From: Candidatus Physcousia equi
Lineage (GTDB): Bacteria; Bacteroidota; Bacteroidia; Bacteroidales; Bacteroidaceae
Length of the DNA stretch: 38,269 bases
Assembly (NCBI GenBank): GCA_018065005.1
Contig: JAGHUD010000057.1
Location: 1 to 38,269 of the forward strand
Direction: 5' to 3'
Shown here one piece after another: positions 22,471-32,562 of the stretch. Position numbers and translations under genes: made by a program. Under the pieces are notes generated by a model. That model did no database searches. It saw nothing but the letters and a program-made list of their open reading frames with translations, and was not told the DNA's origin. Each line of letters starts with the position of its first letter. Position 1 is the first letter of the stretch.

Positions 22471-24132
22471 TTATTTGTCATAGGCTTGCTCATGAACGCC
22501 TGCGACAGCGCGACCGCTGGGATCGTTCATGTTCTTCCATGCTGCATCCCACTCGAGGGCAATGGCAGTGGAACAAGCCACACTCGCTTCGTGGGGAACG
22601 CTCTTGGCAGCCGATTCGCTTGGGAAGTGCTCCTCAAATATGGAACGATAGAAGTATTCCTCCTTGCAGAGCGGTGTGTTGATGGGGAACCGCTCGGCAG
22701 CGTGCGCCATCTGTTCGTCGCTCACCTGCTCGCTGGTAATCTTCTTGAGCGTGTCGATCCAACTGTAGCCCACACCATCGCTGAATTGCTCTTTCTGGCG
22801 CCAAGCCACACTTTCGGGTAGCATGTCTTCAAAGGCTTCGCGTACCACCTTCTTCTCCATGACAGTACCTGGACACATCTTTGTCTCTGGCTTCAGTCGC
22901 ATGGCAACATCCAGAAATTCCTTATCGAGGAAGGGCACACGGCCTTCGACGCCCCATGCCGACAGACTCTTGTTGGCACGCAAACAGTCGTAGAGATATA
23001 GCTTGGAGAGCTTGCGCACCGTCTCCTTGTGGAACTCCTCTGCAGAGGGAGCCTTGTGGAAGTAGAGATAACCACCAAAGACTTCGTCTGCACCTTCGCC
23101 AGAGAGCACCATCTTGATGCCCATCGACTTGATGACTCGTGCCAGCAGATACATGGGAGTAGAGGCGCGTACGGTGGTCACGTCATAAGTCTCGATGTAG
23201 TAGATGACGTCGCGAATGGCATCAAGTCCTTCTTGTATGGTGTAGTTTATCTCGTGATGCACGGTGCCGATATAGTCTGCCACCTCTTTTGCTTTGGCAA
23301 GGTCGGGCGCGCCCTTCAGTCCCACAGCAAAGGAGTGGAGCTGAGGCCACCAGGCATCATGTTTGTCCTCTGTCTCGATGCGCTTCTGCGCAAACTTCTT
23401 AGCAATGGCACTTGTCACACTGCTGTCCAGTCCGCCCGAGAGGAGCACGCCGTAAGGAACATCGCTCATGAGTTGACGCTTCACTGCAGCCTCCAACGCC
23501 AATTTGACTTCAGCGCTTCCCTGTTCGGTGAACACGTCAGGATTGTATTCCATCCAGTCGCGCTTGTACCACTTGACCATACCCTCTTCGGGTGTATAAT
23601 AATGACCGGGCAAGAAGGGTTCATATTCGTCGCAGAAGCCTTCAAGCGCCTTCAACTCACTTGCCACATAGATGGTGCCGTCTGCATCATGTCCGATGTA
23701 GAGAGGTATCACTCCGATTGGGTCGCGTGCGATGAGGAAGGTATCCTTTTCTTCATCGTAGAGTGCAAAAGAAAAGATACCAGAGAGGTCTTCCAAGAAA
23801 TCTTTTCCTTTCTCTTGGTAGAGAGCAAGAATACTCTCACAGTCGCTTCCCGTCTTGAAATCGTAGTCACAACGACGACGTATTTCCTTGTGGTTATATA
23901 TCTCACCGTTCACACAGAGTATGTGCTTTCCATCGGGAGAGATAAGAGGCTGTCCGCCTGACAGAGGATCGACGATGGAGAGTCGCTCATGCGCAAGGAT
24001 GGCAGTCTTTCCGCAATAGATGCCACTCCAGTCAGGACCGCGATGGCGAAGCTTCTGCGACATCTTGAGCGCCTTCGTTCTCCATGCAGCGCTCTGTTGC
24101 TTTATCTTGAATATGCCTACAATTCCACACAT
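22471..24132 (-). CDS. asnB: Asparagine synthase (glutamine-hydrolysing)
   Basis: A 553-residue cytoplasmic enzyme forming asparagine from aspartate, ATP and glutamine. It begins MCGIVGIF with Cys2 as the processed N-terminal nucleophile, then RHRGPDWSG, HERLSIVD and CVNGEIYN, the class II glutaminase pocket. The synthetase domain has the PP-loop SGGLDSS at residues 232-238 and further conserved segments LSGEGADEVFGGYLYF and GVEGRVPFLDKEFL. Length equals that of E. coli AsnB (554). It starts 22 bases after gltD, the tightest gap in the block, so gltD and asnB are surely co-transcribed. Confidence 0.97.
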   Translation of the reverse strand: MCGIVGIFKIKQQSAAWRTKALKMSQKLRHRGPDWSGIYCGKTAILAHERLSIVDPLSGGQPLISPDGKHILCVNGEIYNHKEIRRRCDYDFKTGSDCESILALYQEKGKDFLEDLSGIFSFALYDEEKDTFLIARDPIGVIPLYIGHDADGTIYVASELKALEGFCDEYEPFLPGHYYTPEEGMVKWYKRDWMEYNPDVFTEQGSAEVKLALEAAVKRQLMSDVPYGVLLSGGLDSSVTSAIAKKFAQKRIETEDKHDAWWPQLHSFAVGLKGAPDLAKAKEVADYIGTVHHEINYTIQEGLDAIRDVIYYIETYDVTTVRASTPMYLLARVIKSMGIKMVLSGEGADEVFGGYLYFHKAPSAEEFHKETVRKLSKLYLYDCLRANKSLSAWGVEGRVPFLDKEFLDVAMRLKPETKMCPGTVMEKKVVREAFEDMLPESVAWRQKEQFSDGVGYSWIDTLKKITSEQVSDEQMAHAAERFPINTPLCKEEYFYRSIFEEHFPSESAAKSVPHEASVACSTAIALEWDAAWKNMNDPSGRAVAGVHEQAYDK

Positions 24133-24154
24133 ATTATATATTGTTGTATTGATT

Positions 24155-25528
24155 TTAGTGTGACAAAAACTTATCTATCTTCTCAGCCGTCTGTCTGCCG
24201 CTGGCAATGGCTCTCACCACAAGCGAGGCACCATTGGCAGCATCGCCACAGACGAAAACATTCTTCGGGAACTCAGGCTGCTGAGGCTTGAGGAATCCCA
24301 TGGCAAGGAACACGATGTCGGCTTTGATGATCTCCACAGGTCCTGCTTCTACCATGAGGGGACGACCGCCTTCGGGATTAGGCTTCCAGTCGATGGGCTG
24401 CACTTTAACCCCCGTGAGTTTACCATCCTTTCCCAGAAACTCCAACGTGTTGATGTTCCAACGCCGCTCGCATCCCTCTTCGTGCGAAGAGGTGGTCTTG
24501 AGTATGACGGGCCAATTAGGCCATGGTGTGTTATCGTTATGGCCAACAGGTGGTTTGGGCATGATTTCGATCTGTGTGACGCTTTTGGCACCCTGACGAT
24601 GCGACGTTCCAATGCAGTCACTGCCTGTGTCACCACCACCAATGACCAAGACATCCTTCCCCTTAGCGGTGACGCGCTCCTCTCTGCCAAACTCCATGCC
24701 AGCGAGGACGCGATTCTGCTGCGAGAGCAGTTCGAGGGCGAGATGAACACCTTTAAGTTCACGTCCAGGAATACTGATGTCGCGTGCTGTCGGTGTGCCG
24801 GTGCAAACCACATAAGCATCAAAACCAGCAAAGACAGCCATCTCGTCGCTGAAATCGCTTGCTGCTAGCTTAGCAGCATCGCAGGTCGTGTTGTAGACAA
24901 ACGTGACACCTTCTCGCTCCATGACATGGATGCGACGATCGATGATTTGCTTGTTAAGCTTGAAGTTGGGGATGCCATAACGCAGCAGTCCACCTGCCGC
25001 TTCGTTCTTGTCGAAGACCGTCACCTCATAGCCCTTATAGTTGAGTTGGTTGGCAACAGCAAGTCCGGAGGGACCAGCACCGATGACAGCGACACGCTTG
25101 CCGTTGCGCTTAGGCGTCTCTATGGTCACATATCCCTCAACAAAGGCTCTTTCGGCAATGGCACATTCGTTCTCCCGATTAGTCACCGCGTCGCCCGTTG
25201 TGTGGTAGAGCACACAAGCCTTTTCGCACAGCGCAGGGCAGATGCGTCCTGTAAATTCGGGGAAGTCGTTCGTCTTCTTCAGAATCTTGTATGCCATCTC
25301 CCATTCCCCGCGATAGAGCGCATCGTTCCACTCGGGGTCTTTATTGCCCAATGGACATGCCCAATGACAGAAGGGTACGCCGCAGTCCATGCAGCGAGAG
25401 GCCTGTTCCTGGCGATCTTTTGTATTCAGAGTTTGCTCCACTTCGCCAAAGTCGTGGATGCGGTCGTGTATTGGTCGATACCCCGCCTCTTTACGGGGCA
25501 CAGTCAGAAATGCTTTAGGATTTCCCAT
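24155..25528 (-). CDS. gltD: Glutamate synthase small subunit
   Basis: 457 residues from ATG 25528; an upstream TTG adds eight residues but lacks family support. This subunit takes electrons from NADPH through FAD and passes them to GltB via iron-sulfur clusters. Two cysteine clusters near the N-terminus (CMDCGVPFCHWACPLGN and CPALCEKAC) would bind 4Fe-4S centres. Two dinucleotide folds follow: VAVIGAGPSGLAVANQL for FAD and VLVIGGGDTGSDC for NADPH. Length fits the family. It lies 87 bases downstream of gltB and is followed by asnB. Confidence 0.97.
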   Translation of the reverse strand: MGNPKAFLTVPRKEAGYRPIHDRIHDFGEVEQTLNTKDRQEQASRCMDCGVPFCHWACPLGNKDPEWNDALYRGEWEMAYKILKKTNDFPEFTGRICPALCEKACVLYHTTGDAVTNRENECAIAERAFVEGYVTIETPKRNGKRVAVIGAGPSGLAVANQLNYKGYEVTVFDKNEAAGGLLRYGIPNFKLNKQIIDRRIHVMEREGVTFVYNTTCDAAKLAASDFSDEMAVFAGFDAYVVCTGTPTARDISIPGRELKGVHLALELLSQQNRVLAGMEFGREERVTAKGKDVLVIGGGDTGSDCIGTSHRQGAKSVTQIEIMPKPPVGHNDNTPWPNWPVILKTTSSHEEGCERRWNINTLEFLGKDGKLTGVKVQPIDWKPNPEGGRPLMVEAGPVEIIKADIVFLAMGFLKPQQPEFPKNVFVCGDAANGASLVVRAIASGRQTAEKIDKFLSH

Positions 25529-25615
25529 AATGTTGTTTCGTTCTTCATTCAAGGCTCGTATGACTCTTTATCGTCACGTCTGGGGACGACAGAGAACCGA
25601 GCACATTGCACTGTG

Positions 25616-28600
25616 TTAGTAGTCTCTCTGAATATCGCTAATCTTCTGTTGCAACTTAGCCATTTTCTCCTCTTCGAGCACACGCTTGTATTCGATAGGT
25701 GTGACTTGTATGAACTCGTCCACATAGCGACTCCAGTCATCCAGCATACGTCCTGCGAGCGGACTGCCCGTGTGCAGATAATGCTTGCGGATGAGTTCTT
25801 TGAGTTCTTTGCGTGCTGACGCTTCCTCGACGAGTGTGATCTCGACCATGTCCATGTTGCAGAAGTAGTCGAAGTTGCGGTTCTTGTCCCAAACATATGC
25901 CAAGCCTCCTGACATGCCGGCAGCAAAGTTTCGTCCCGTCTCGCCGAGCACCACAACGCGTCCGCCTGTCATATATTCGCAACAATGATCGCCAGCACCT
26001 TCAATGACTGCCATGGCACCTGAATTGCGCACGGCGAAGCGCTCACCCACTCTTCCGTTCACATAGAGTTCGCCAGTGGTTGCTCCATAGAGACCCGTGT
26101 TTCCAGCGATAATATTGTCTTCGGCAACGAAGTCTTCGCCGCGTCGCGCTGGTGGCAGTATGACAAGACGACCACCCGAGAGTCCCTTTCCAAAGTAATC
26201 GTTGGCTTCTCCTTCCAGTTTCAGCGTGACGCCCTTTGCCAAGAATGCGCCGAAGGACTGTCCGGCAGATCCTTTGAACTTGATGTTTATCGTATTGTCC
26301 GAGAGTCCCTGTTCGCCATGTCTGCGGGCAATCTCGCCAGAGAGCATGGTGCCGACGGCTCGGTCGGTGTTCTTGATGGCATAATCGAGATTCACCTCTT
26401 CGCCTTGTTCGATTGCCTGCTGGCACGACTTGATGATTTCTTCGTCCTTGACCGCGCCTACCGTGGTGAATGAGCCACGGTCCCAATAGAGTGCAGAGTT
26501 TGCTTGGTCTATTTTGTCAGAAGGCGTGATGGACTTCACCTCAGGTCTATGAAGCAGGCGACTGAAATCAATACTGTTCCACTTCGCCTCAGTCGCTTCA
26601 TCCACATGGGCGCGTGCCTCTGCCTCCGAGAGTTGCTTGACCAGGAGATCGGTGCGACCGATAATATCCTTTAGCTTGTGCACACCCATTTCACTGAGGT
26701 ATTCGCGCACTTGCTGAGCCAGGAACGTAAAGAAGTTAACCACATATTCGCTCTTGCCGAGGAAACGTTCGCGCAAGCGCTCGTCTTGCGTAGCCACACC
26801 CACGGGGCAGGTATTGGTGTTGCACTTACGCATCATGACGCACCCCAAGACGATGAGAGGCAATGTTCCGAACGAGAACTCGTCTGCACCTAACATGGCC
26901 ATGATGATCACATCCTTTGCCGTCTTCAGCTGTCCATCGGTCTGCAGACGCACCTGCGAGCGCAGTCCGTTCATCACGAGGGTCTGCTGCGTCTCAGCCA
27001 AACCGATCTCGGGCGAGATGCCAGCAAAACGCATAGAGCTGGCAGGGCTGGCACCCGTTCCTCCCTCCGAACCGCTGATGACGATGAGGTCAGCCTTAGC
27101 TTTCGCCACGCCCGCAGCAATTGTTCCGACTCCGCTTTCAGCCACGAGTTTCACGCTGACAGCCGCCTTCGGATTGATGTTCTTGAGGTCGAAAATGAGC
27201 TGAGCCAAGTCCTCGATGGAATAGATGTCGTGGTGAGGTGGCGGCGAGATGAGCGAGATGCCGGGAATGGCGTTGCGCGTCTTGGCAATAATCTTGTTCA
27301 CCTTGAAACCTGGCAGCTGACCGCCTTCACCCGGCTTAGCGCCCTGAGCCACCTTGATTTGTATTTCTTCTGCATTAACCAGATATTCTGCTGTGACGCC
27401 AAAGCGTCCGCTGGCTATCTGCTTCGTCTTGCTGGAGAGGCTTATTCCGTCCACATCGCTGTGATAGCGAGCGTTGTCCTCGCCTCCTTCGCCCGTGTTG
27501 CTGCGTGCCCCCAGCTTATTCATCGCCAACGCCAATGCTTCATGCGCTTCAATGGAGAGCGCGCCGAATGACATGGCGCCCGTCACGAAGTGGCGCACGA
27601 TGCTTTCCACCGGTTCGACCTCGTCTAAGGGTGTCGGTGTGGCTGCCTTTCTGAATCCGAGGAAGTCGCGCAGGAAGATGGGCGTCTTCTTTTCGTCCAC
27701 CATGGCAGACCATTCTTTGAATTTTTTGTACGATCCGAGTCGTGTTGCAATCTGGAGGTTGGCAATTGTTTCGGGATTCCACGCATGCTGAATGCCACCT
27801 CGACGCCATGAGAACTGTCCGTTGTTGGGCAGAAACTCGTTGATCTCAGCAGGGCGGAAGGCAGCATCATGCAGTTTGATGGCATCTGCTGCAATCTCGC
27901 GAAGCCCAATGCCACCAATCGTCGAGATGCCGCCACCGAAGTAGCGCTTCAGGAGGTCCTCGGAGAGTCCCACCGATTCGAATATCTTGGCACCGCGATA
28001 GGATCGTATGGTGGAAATGCCCATCTTGGACATAATCTTCTTCAAGCCCTTGTCTACTGCCTTGATGTAATGCCTCTCAGCCGTTTCGTAGTCTTCCTGT
28101 ATTTTGTGTTTCTTCACAAGATCGTCGAGCACGGCAAACGTCATGTACGGACAAATGGCACTGGCACCATAGCCGAGCAGCAGGGCAGCATGCATCACCT
28201 CGCGTATCTCGCCACTCTCAACGATGAGCGCCGTCTGCACACGCTTCTGCACCCCAATGAGATAGTGATGCACCGCGCTCACGGCAAGAAGAGAAGGAAT
28301 GGCAGCATGTTTCTCGTCGATGTCGCGGTCGGAGATGATGATATAGTTTACGCCTTCGTCCACCGAACGCTCTGCAGCATGACACAGATCTTCGATGGCC
28401 TGACGCAGACCGCTCGCCCCCTTCTCTATGGGGAAAACCATCGAAAGGCGGCGCGTGTTGAAGCCCTTGTAACGGATGTTGCAGAGCAAGTCGAGCTCAG
28501 TGTTGCTCAGCACCGGTTGTGGCAGACGCACCATCTTGCAGTTCGATTCGTCAGGCGTGAGGATGTTCGTGCCCACTGCACCGATGTATTCAGTCAACGA

Positions 28601-30175
28601 CATAACCAGTTCCTCGCGTATGGGGTCGATGGCAGGATTGGTCACCTGTGCAAACTGCTGTCGGAAGTAGTTGAAGAAGATCTGCGGCTTGTCAGAGATG
28701 ACAGCCAAAGGCGTGTCGTTGCCCATGGCAGCCACTGGCTCCTGTCCGCCCATCGCCATAGGGATGACCGTCTTGTCGATGTCTTCCTGTCCGAACCCAA
28801 AGTTCAGGAGTTTGCGTTCGAAGTTAGGCACGCTGTTGTCCACCTTGCGTCCGCTTCTGAGCTTCTCCAGCTCGATGCGGTTGGTGTTGAGCCACTGGCG
28901 ATAGGGGTGCTCCTTAGCAAGCTTTTCCTTGATTTCGCCGTCGTAGTAGACCTTACCCTCCTGCGTGTCGATGAGCAGAATCTTGCCCGGTTGCAGGCGT
29001 CCCTTTGACACCACATCGCCCGGTTCGAAGTCCATCACACCCACTTCGCTTGCCACCACCATCATTCCTTGTCGAGTGATGGTGTAGCGGCTGGGGCGCA
29101 AGCCATTACGGTCGAGCATGCCACCAGCAAATCTGCCGTCGCTGAAGAGCAAGGCAGCCGGACCGTCCCAGGGTTCCATCAGTATCGAGTGATATTCGTA
29201 GAATGCCTTGAGGTCTTCCGAGATGGGGTTCTTGTCGTTGAACGACTCGGGCACGAGAATCGCCATCGCCTGTGGCAGTGAGAGTCCGCTCATGACGAGA
29301 AATTCGAACACATTGTCCAGCGAGGCACTGTCCGACATATCCTCCTGCAGGATGGGTCGAATCTCCTTGATGTCGCCCAGTGCCTGACTGCTCAGCACCG
29401 ACTCTCGCGCTTGCATCCATCCTCGGTTGCCACGCACGGTGTTGATTTCGCCGTTGTGGGCAAGAAAGCGGAACGGCTGTGCCAGTTTCCACTTGGGGAA
29501 GGTATTTGTGGAGAAGCGTGAGTGCACCAATGCGATGCCCGAGGTCAGATAGTTGTTGCTCAGGTCGGGATAGTAGCGTCTCAGCTGTCCGCTTGTGAGC
29601 ATACCTTTATATATGATCGCGCGCGAGGAGAGCGAGCAGACGTAGAATTCCTCGTTGTCGATGCGGTTCTCCACCTTCTTGCGTATTTTGTAGAGCTTGC
29701 GCTCCAGCTCGGCTTGGTTGTAGTCGTTTGTTTGCCGACTGTTGTCCACCACAAATATCTGCTTGATGCTGGGTTCCACCTCGCGGGCAGCCACGCCCAG
29801 CACCTCAGGACAAGTGGGCACAGAGCGGAGGTGCATGAGATTCAGTCCTTCTCGCTCTATCTCCTCAATCATGATGGAGAGGATGCTCTGCTGTTGCTGT
29901 TCGTCCTTAGGCAGGAACACGAGACCCGTTCCGTAGCGTCCCTTCTCAGGCACAGGAATGCCTTGAAGAAGAATGAACTCATGGGGAATCTGGAGCAAGA
30001 TGCCCGCTCCGTCGCCAGTCTTGTCTCGTGTCTCAGCACCGCGATGCTCCATGTTTTCGAGCACACGCAGCGCATTGTCCACTAGTTCGTGACTTTTGCC
30101 ACCATGGATGTTGACCACCATGCCGACGCCGCAAGCATCGTGTTCGTAGTCGCTTCTGTAAAGTCCTTTATTCAT
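25616..30175 (-). CDS. gltB: Glutamate synthase large subunit
   Basis: A 1519-residue protein, the usual GltB length. It makes two glutamates from glutamine and 2-oxoglutarate. The sequence opens MNKGLYRSDYEHDACGVG; Cys15 would become the N-terminal nucleophile of the class II glutaminase after cleavage. A central domain and the FMN-binding synthase domain follow (EAHEALALAMNKLGARSNTGEGGED region), with the 3Fe-4S cysteines in CVMMRKCNTNTCPVG at about residues 1112-1126. The C-terminal beta-helix (GXXG repeats such as GLSGGRLVILPP and GMSGGLAYVWD) completes the protein. It is 40 bases downstream of dapF and 87 bases upstream of gltD. Confidence 0.98.
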   Translation of the reverse strand: MNKGLYRSDYEHDACGVGMVVNIHGGKSHELVDNALRVLENMEHRGAETRDKTGDGAGILLQIPHEFILLQGIPVPEKGRYGTGLVFLPKDEQQQQSILSIMIEEIEREGLNLMHLRSVPTCPEVLGVAAREVEPSIKQIFVVDNSRQTNDYNQAELERKLYKIRKKVENRIDNEEFYVCSLSSRAIIYKGMLTSGQLRRYYPDLSNNYLTSGIALVHSRFSTNTFPKWKLAQPFRFLAHNGEINTVRGNRGWMQARESVLSSQALGDIKEIRPILQEDMSDSASLDNVFEFLVMSGLSLPQAMAILVPESFNDKNPISEDLKAFYEYHSILMEPWDGPAALLFSDGRFAGGMLDRNGLRPSRYTITRQGMMVVASEVGVMDFEPGDVVSKGRLQPGKILLIDTQEGKVYYDGEIKEKLAKEHPYRQWLNTNRIELEKLRSGRKVDNSVPNFERKLLNFGFGQEDIDKTVIPMAMGGQEPVAAMGNDTPLAVISDKPQIFFNYFRQQFAQVTNPAIDPIREELVMSLTEYIGAVGTNILTPDESNCKMVRLPQPVLSNTELDLLCNIRYKGFNTRRLSMVFPIEKGASGLRQAIEDLCHAAERSVDEGVNYIIISDRDIDEKHAAIPSLLAVSAVHHYLIGVQKRVQTALIVESGEIREVMHAALLLGYGASAICPYMTFAVLDDLVKKHKIQEDYETAERHYIKAVDKGLKKIMSKMGISTIRSYRGAKIFESVGLSEDLLKRYFGGGISTIGGIGLREIAADAIKLHDAAFRPAEINEFLPNNGQFSWRRGGIQHAWNPETIANLQIATRLGSYKKFKEWSAMVDEKKTPIFLRDFLGFRKAATPTPLDEVEPVESIVRHFVTGAMSFGALSIEAHEALALAMNKLGARSNTGEGGEDNARYHSDVDGISLSSKTKQIASGRFGVTAEYLVNAEEIQIKVAQGAKPGEGGQLPGFKVNKIIAKTRNAIPGISLISPPPHHDIYSIEDLAQLIFDLKNINPKAAVSVKLVAESGVGTIAAGVAKAKADLIVISGSEGGTGASPASSMRFAGISPEIGLAETQQTLVMNGLRSQVRLQTDGQLKTAKDVIIMAMLGADEFSFGTLPLIVLGCVMMRKCNTNTCPVGVATQDERLRERFLGKSEYVVNFFTFLAQQVREYLSEMGVHKLKDIIGRTDLLVKQLSEAEARAHVDEATEAKWNSIDFSRLLHRPEVKSITPSDKIDQANSALYWDRGSFTTVGAVKDEEIIKSCQQAIEQGEEVNLDYAIKNTDRAVGTMLSGEIARRHGEQGLSDNTINIKFKGSAGQSFGAFLAKGVTLKLEGEANDYFGKGLSGGRLVILPPARRGEDFVAEDNIIAGNTGLYGATTGELYVNGRVGERFAVRNSGAMAVIEGAGDHCCEYMTGGRVVVLGETGRNFAAGMSGGLAYVWDKNRNFDYFCNMDMVEITLVEEASARKELKELIRKHYLHTGSPLAGRMLDDWSRYVDEFIQVTPIEYKRVLEEEKMAKLQQKISDIQRDY

Positions 30176-30215
30176 ATCTCGTTGGTTGTATTTGTTTCAA
30201 ATCTACTTGGACGCC

Positions 30216-31052
30216 TCATACTATCTCTCCCTCAAACACGGTCACCGCAGGCCCGGTCATGAGGATGTGGTTGTTCTCGTCCCACTCTATAAGCAGTGTT
30301 CCGCCGTCCATTTCCACCCGGTTCGTGCGCCCGGTGTGTTGGGTGAGCGTGGCGGCCACGCTCGTGGCACAGGCACCTGTGCCGCACGCCATGGTGATGC
30401 CGCTGCCGCGTTCCCATACGCGCATTCGTATGGTTCCGTCCGGCATGATCTGGGCAAATTCGATGTTGCATCTTTGCGGGAAGACAGGTGCAGACTCCAG
30501 TTTCGGTCCTATCGTGTTCAGGTCCAGCTGCTCCACGTCGTCAACAAAAATGACAAAATGCGGATTGCCCATGGAGACGTAGGTCCCGACGTAGCCCTCC
30601 ACACGCGAGAGATGCTCCCCTACGTGATCTTCGCCCACAAACTGGTCTGCGTTGTGGAGCACAGGACTGCCCATATCCACCTTGACGCCCTCCACGCCTC
30701 CGTGGTCGTCCAGCGCGAGTGTCACCGTCTTGATGCCGGCGAGTGTGTCGAAACTGATTTCTGTGCGGTCGGTCAACTTATGGTCGTAGACGAACTTGGC
30801 ACAGCAACGAATGCCATTGCCGCACATCATCGCCTCCGAACCATCGTTGTTGAAGATACGCATGCTGAAGTCTGCCATCTCGCTCCTGCCAATGGTGATG
30901 AGCCCATCGCTGCCGATGCCAAAACCCGGACGGCTCCAGTCTATCGCTGCCTGGTGCAGGTCTGCGATGGGGTTGTCTGGCAGCCACACGTAGATGTAGT
31001 TGTTGCCGCAACCCTGCATCTTCGTAAATCTTATCACTTCCTTTTTGCTCAT
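30216..31052 (-). CDS. dapF: Diaminopimelate epimerase
   Basis: A 278-residue cytoplasmic enzyme that converts LL- to meso-diaminopimelate for lysine and peptidoglycan. Both catalytic cysteines are in their motifs: MMCGNGIRC with Cys77 and [13 protein letters not shown] with Cys223. The opening [14 protein letters not shown] corresponds to the usual FxKMHGxGNDF with small substitutions (His to Gln, Asp-Phe to Asn-Tyr). Length is normal. It is the first gene of the minus-strand block and is divergent from dapL, the enzyme that makes its substrate. The promoter is at 31125-31155. Confidence 0.96.
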   Translation of the reverse strand: MSKKEVIRFTKMQGCGNNYIYVWLPDNPIADLHQAAIDWSRPGFGIGSDGLITIGRSEMADFSMRIFNNDGSEAMMCGNGIRCCAKFVYDHKLTDRTEISFDTLAGIKTVTLALDDHGGVEGVKVDMGSPVLHNADQFVGEDHVGEHLSRVEGYVGTYVSMGNPHFVIFVDDVEQLDLNTIGPKLESAPVFPQRCNIEFAQIMPDGTIRMRVWERGSGITMACGTGACATSVAATLTQHTGRTNRVEMDGGTLLIEWDENNHILMTGPAVTVFEGEIV

Positions 31053-31124
31053 AATCCTATACCTTATTTATATATATGAGAGCTTCAAGTTTTCTTTTTC
31101 TTTCTATTTGTCAGATTTCTTTTG

Positions 31125-31155
31125 CAAAGATAGTGCATTTTGAAACATTATACAA
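31125..31155 (-). promoter_or_regulatory. Promoter of dapF and the downstream glutamine-enzyme block
   Basis: On the minus strand TTG (31155-31153), 20 bases, then TATCTTTG (31132-31125), followed by a leader of about 70 bases to the dapF ATG. It is the only clear consensus promoter I found ahead of the seven-gene minus-strand series. Confidence 0.65.
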
Positions 31156-31216
31156 GTATTTGAACACATTTTTTCACAAAAACACACTTTTTTCTTACAT
31201 TTTTACATCAGTGTTA

Positions 31217-31246
31217 TTGTTATTCTATCATTTTGTAGTACTTTTG
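31217..31246 (+). promoter_or_regulatory. Promoter of dapL
   Basis: TTG at 31217-31219, 19 bases, then TACTTTTG at 31239-31246; the dapL ATG is 50 bases downstream. The dapL and dapF promoters are back to back and about 60 bases apart. Confidence 0.6.
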
Positions 31247-31295
31247 CACCAGAAAACAAACCATCTGTCATATTATTGAAACATCACCTGACAAA

Positions 31296-32456
31296 ATGAA
31301 AGCAGTTTCGGTCATCAACAAGAACTTTTTACAGCTCTCCAACAACTACTTGTTTGCGGAAATAGCCAAACGTGTGAAGGAATACAAAGAGAACCATGCA
31401 GACGAGAAGGTCATCTCGCTGGGCATTGGTGACGTCACCCGCCCGTTGCCCCCTGCCATCACCGACGCCATGCACAAAGCCGTTGACGAGCTGGGTGTTC
31501 AGTCCACCTTCCGTGGCTACGGTCCGGAGCGTGGCTACGACTTTCTGCGCGAAGCCATCATCGAGGGCGACTTCAAGAGTCGTGGCGTGGAGATGGACGC
31601 TTCTGAGGTTTTTGTCAACGACGGTGCGAAGAGCGACACGGGCAACATCGGCGACATCCTCTCTGCCGACTGCACGATAGGCATCACCGACCCTGCCTAC
31701 CCCGTCTACATAGACTCCAACCGCATGGCAGGTCGCCAGGTGGAGTTCATCAGCGATGCCTGCTCGGTGCCCGACCACAAGATTGATGTGGTCTACCTAT
31801 GCTATCCCAACAACCCCACTGGCGAGGTGCTCACCCGCGAGATGCTCACCCGCTGGGTCGAATGGGCGCAGCAGCAGGGCGCGCTCTTGCTCTACGATGC
31901 TGCCTACGAGGCATTCATCCGCGACGAGGCTGTCCCCCACTCTATCTACGAGATACCCGGCGCACGCAGCTGCGCCATCGAGTTCCACTCCTTCTCCAAG
32001 ACAGCCGGCTTCACGGGTGTCCGTTGCGGCTACACCGTCATCCCGAAGGACCTTGGCGAGCTCAACCACCTCTGGGAGCGTCGCCAATGCACCAAGTTCA
32101 ACGGTGCGAGCTACATAGCACAACGCGGTGCCGAGGCAGTCTATTCTGCCGAAGGGCGCAAGCAGACACGCGCCATCATCGACTACTACATGGAGAATGC
32201 GCGCCTCATGACAGAGTCACTCACGGCATGCGGCTACGAGGTGCGTGGCGGAAAAAATGCACCCTACCTGTGGGTGAAGACACCAGCGGGTTGCGACTCG
32301 TGGGCATTCTTCGACAAGCTTCTGAACGAATGTTCGCTCGTCTGCACCCCCGGCGTGGGTTTCGGCAAGCAGGGCGAGGGCTACGTGCGCTTCACTGCCT
32401 TTGGCGAACGCGAAGACTGCATCGAAGCCATGAAGCGCATCCAGGCATTGGCATGA
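31296..32456 (+). CDS. dapL: LL-diaminopimelate aminotransferase
   Basis: A 386-residue PLP enzyme that makes LL-diaminopimelate directly from tetrahydrodipicolinate and glutamate, the one-step DapL route. Family features: FLQLSNNYLFAEIAKRV at the N-terminus, GIGDVTRPLPPA, GYGPERGYDFLREAI, NDGAKSDTGN, the PNNPTGE motif, and HSFSKTAGFTGVRCG with Lys235 binding PLP. It is slightly shorter than the roughly 410-residue chloroplast and chlamydial enzymes. It uses glutamate as amino donor, so it draws on the product of GltBD encoded opposite. glnN follows after 106 bases. Confidence 0.95.
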   Translation: MKAVSVINKNFLQLSNNYLFAEIAKRVKEYKENHADEKVISLGIGDVTRPLPPAITDAMHKAVDELGVQSTFRGYGPERGYDFLREAIIEGDFKSRGVEMDASEVFVNDGAKSDTGNIGDILSADCTIGITDPAYPVYIDSNRMAGRQVEFISDACSVPDHKIDVVYLCYPNNPTGEVLTREMLTRWVEWAQQQGALLLYDAAYEAFIRDEAVPHSIYEIPGARSCAIEFHSFSKTAGFTGVRCGYTVIPKDLGELNHLWERRQCTKFNGASYIAQRGAEAVYSAEGRKQTRAIIDYYMENARLMTESLTACGYEVRGGKNAPYLWVKTPAGCDSWAFFDKLLNECSLVCTPGVGFGKQGEGYVRFTAFGEREDCIEAMKRIQALA

Positions 32457-32465
32457 AACCAGCGT

Positions 32466-32488
32466 GTGCTGCCCCCCACATGCAGCAC
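32466..32488 (+). other. Small hairpin between dapL and glnN
   Basis: GTGCTGC (32466-32472) pairs with GCAGCAC (32482-32488) around a C-rich loop. There is no T-run, so it is at best a weak or partial terminator. No consensus promoter was seen before glnN, which starts after an A-rich stretch, so read-through from dapL is likely. Confidence 0.35.
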
Positions 32489-32562
32489 CCTGTCGAAAAG
32501 AGGTTTAGACCCACTGCCCCCTTATCAATTATAAAGAAATAACCACAAACAAAAAAAAAAAT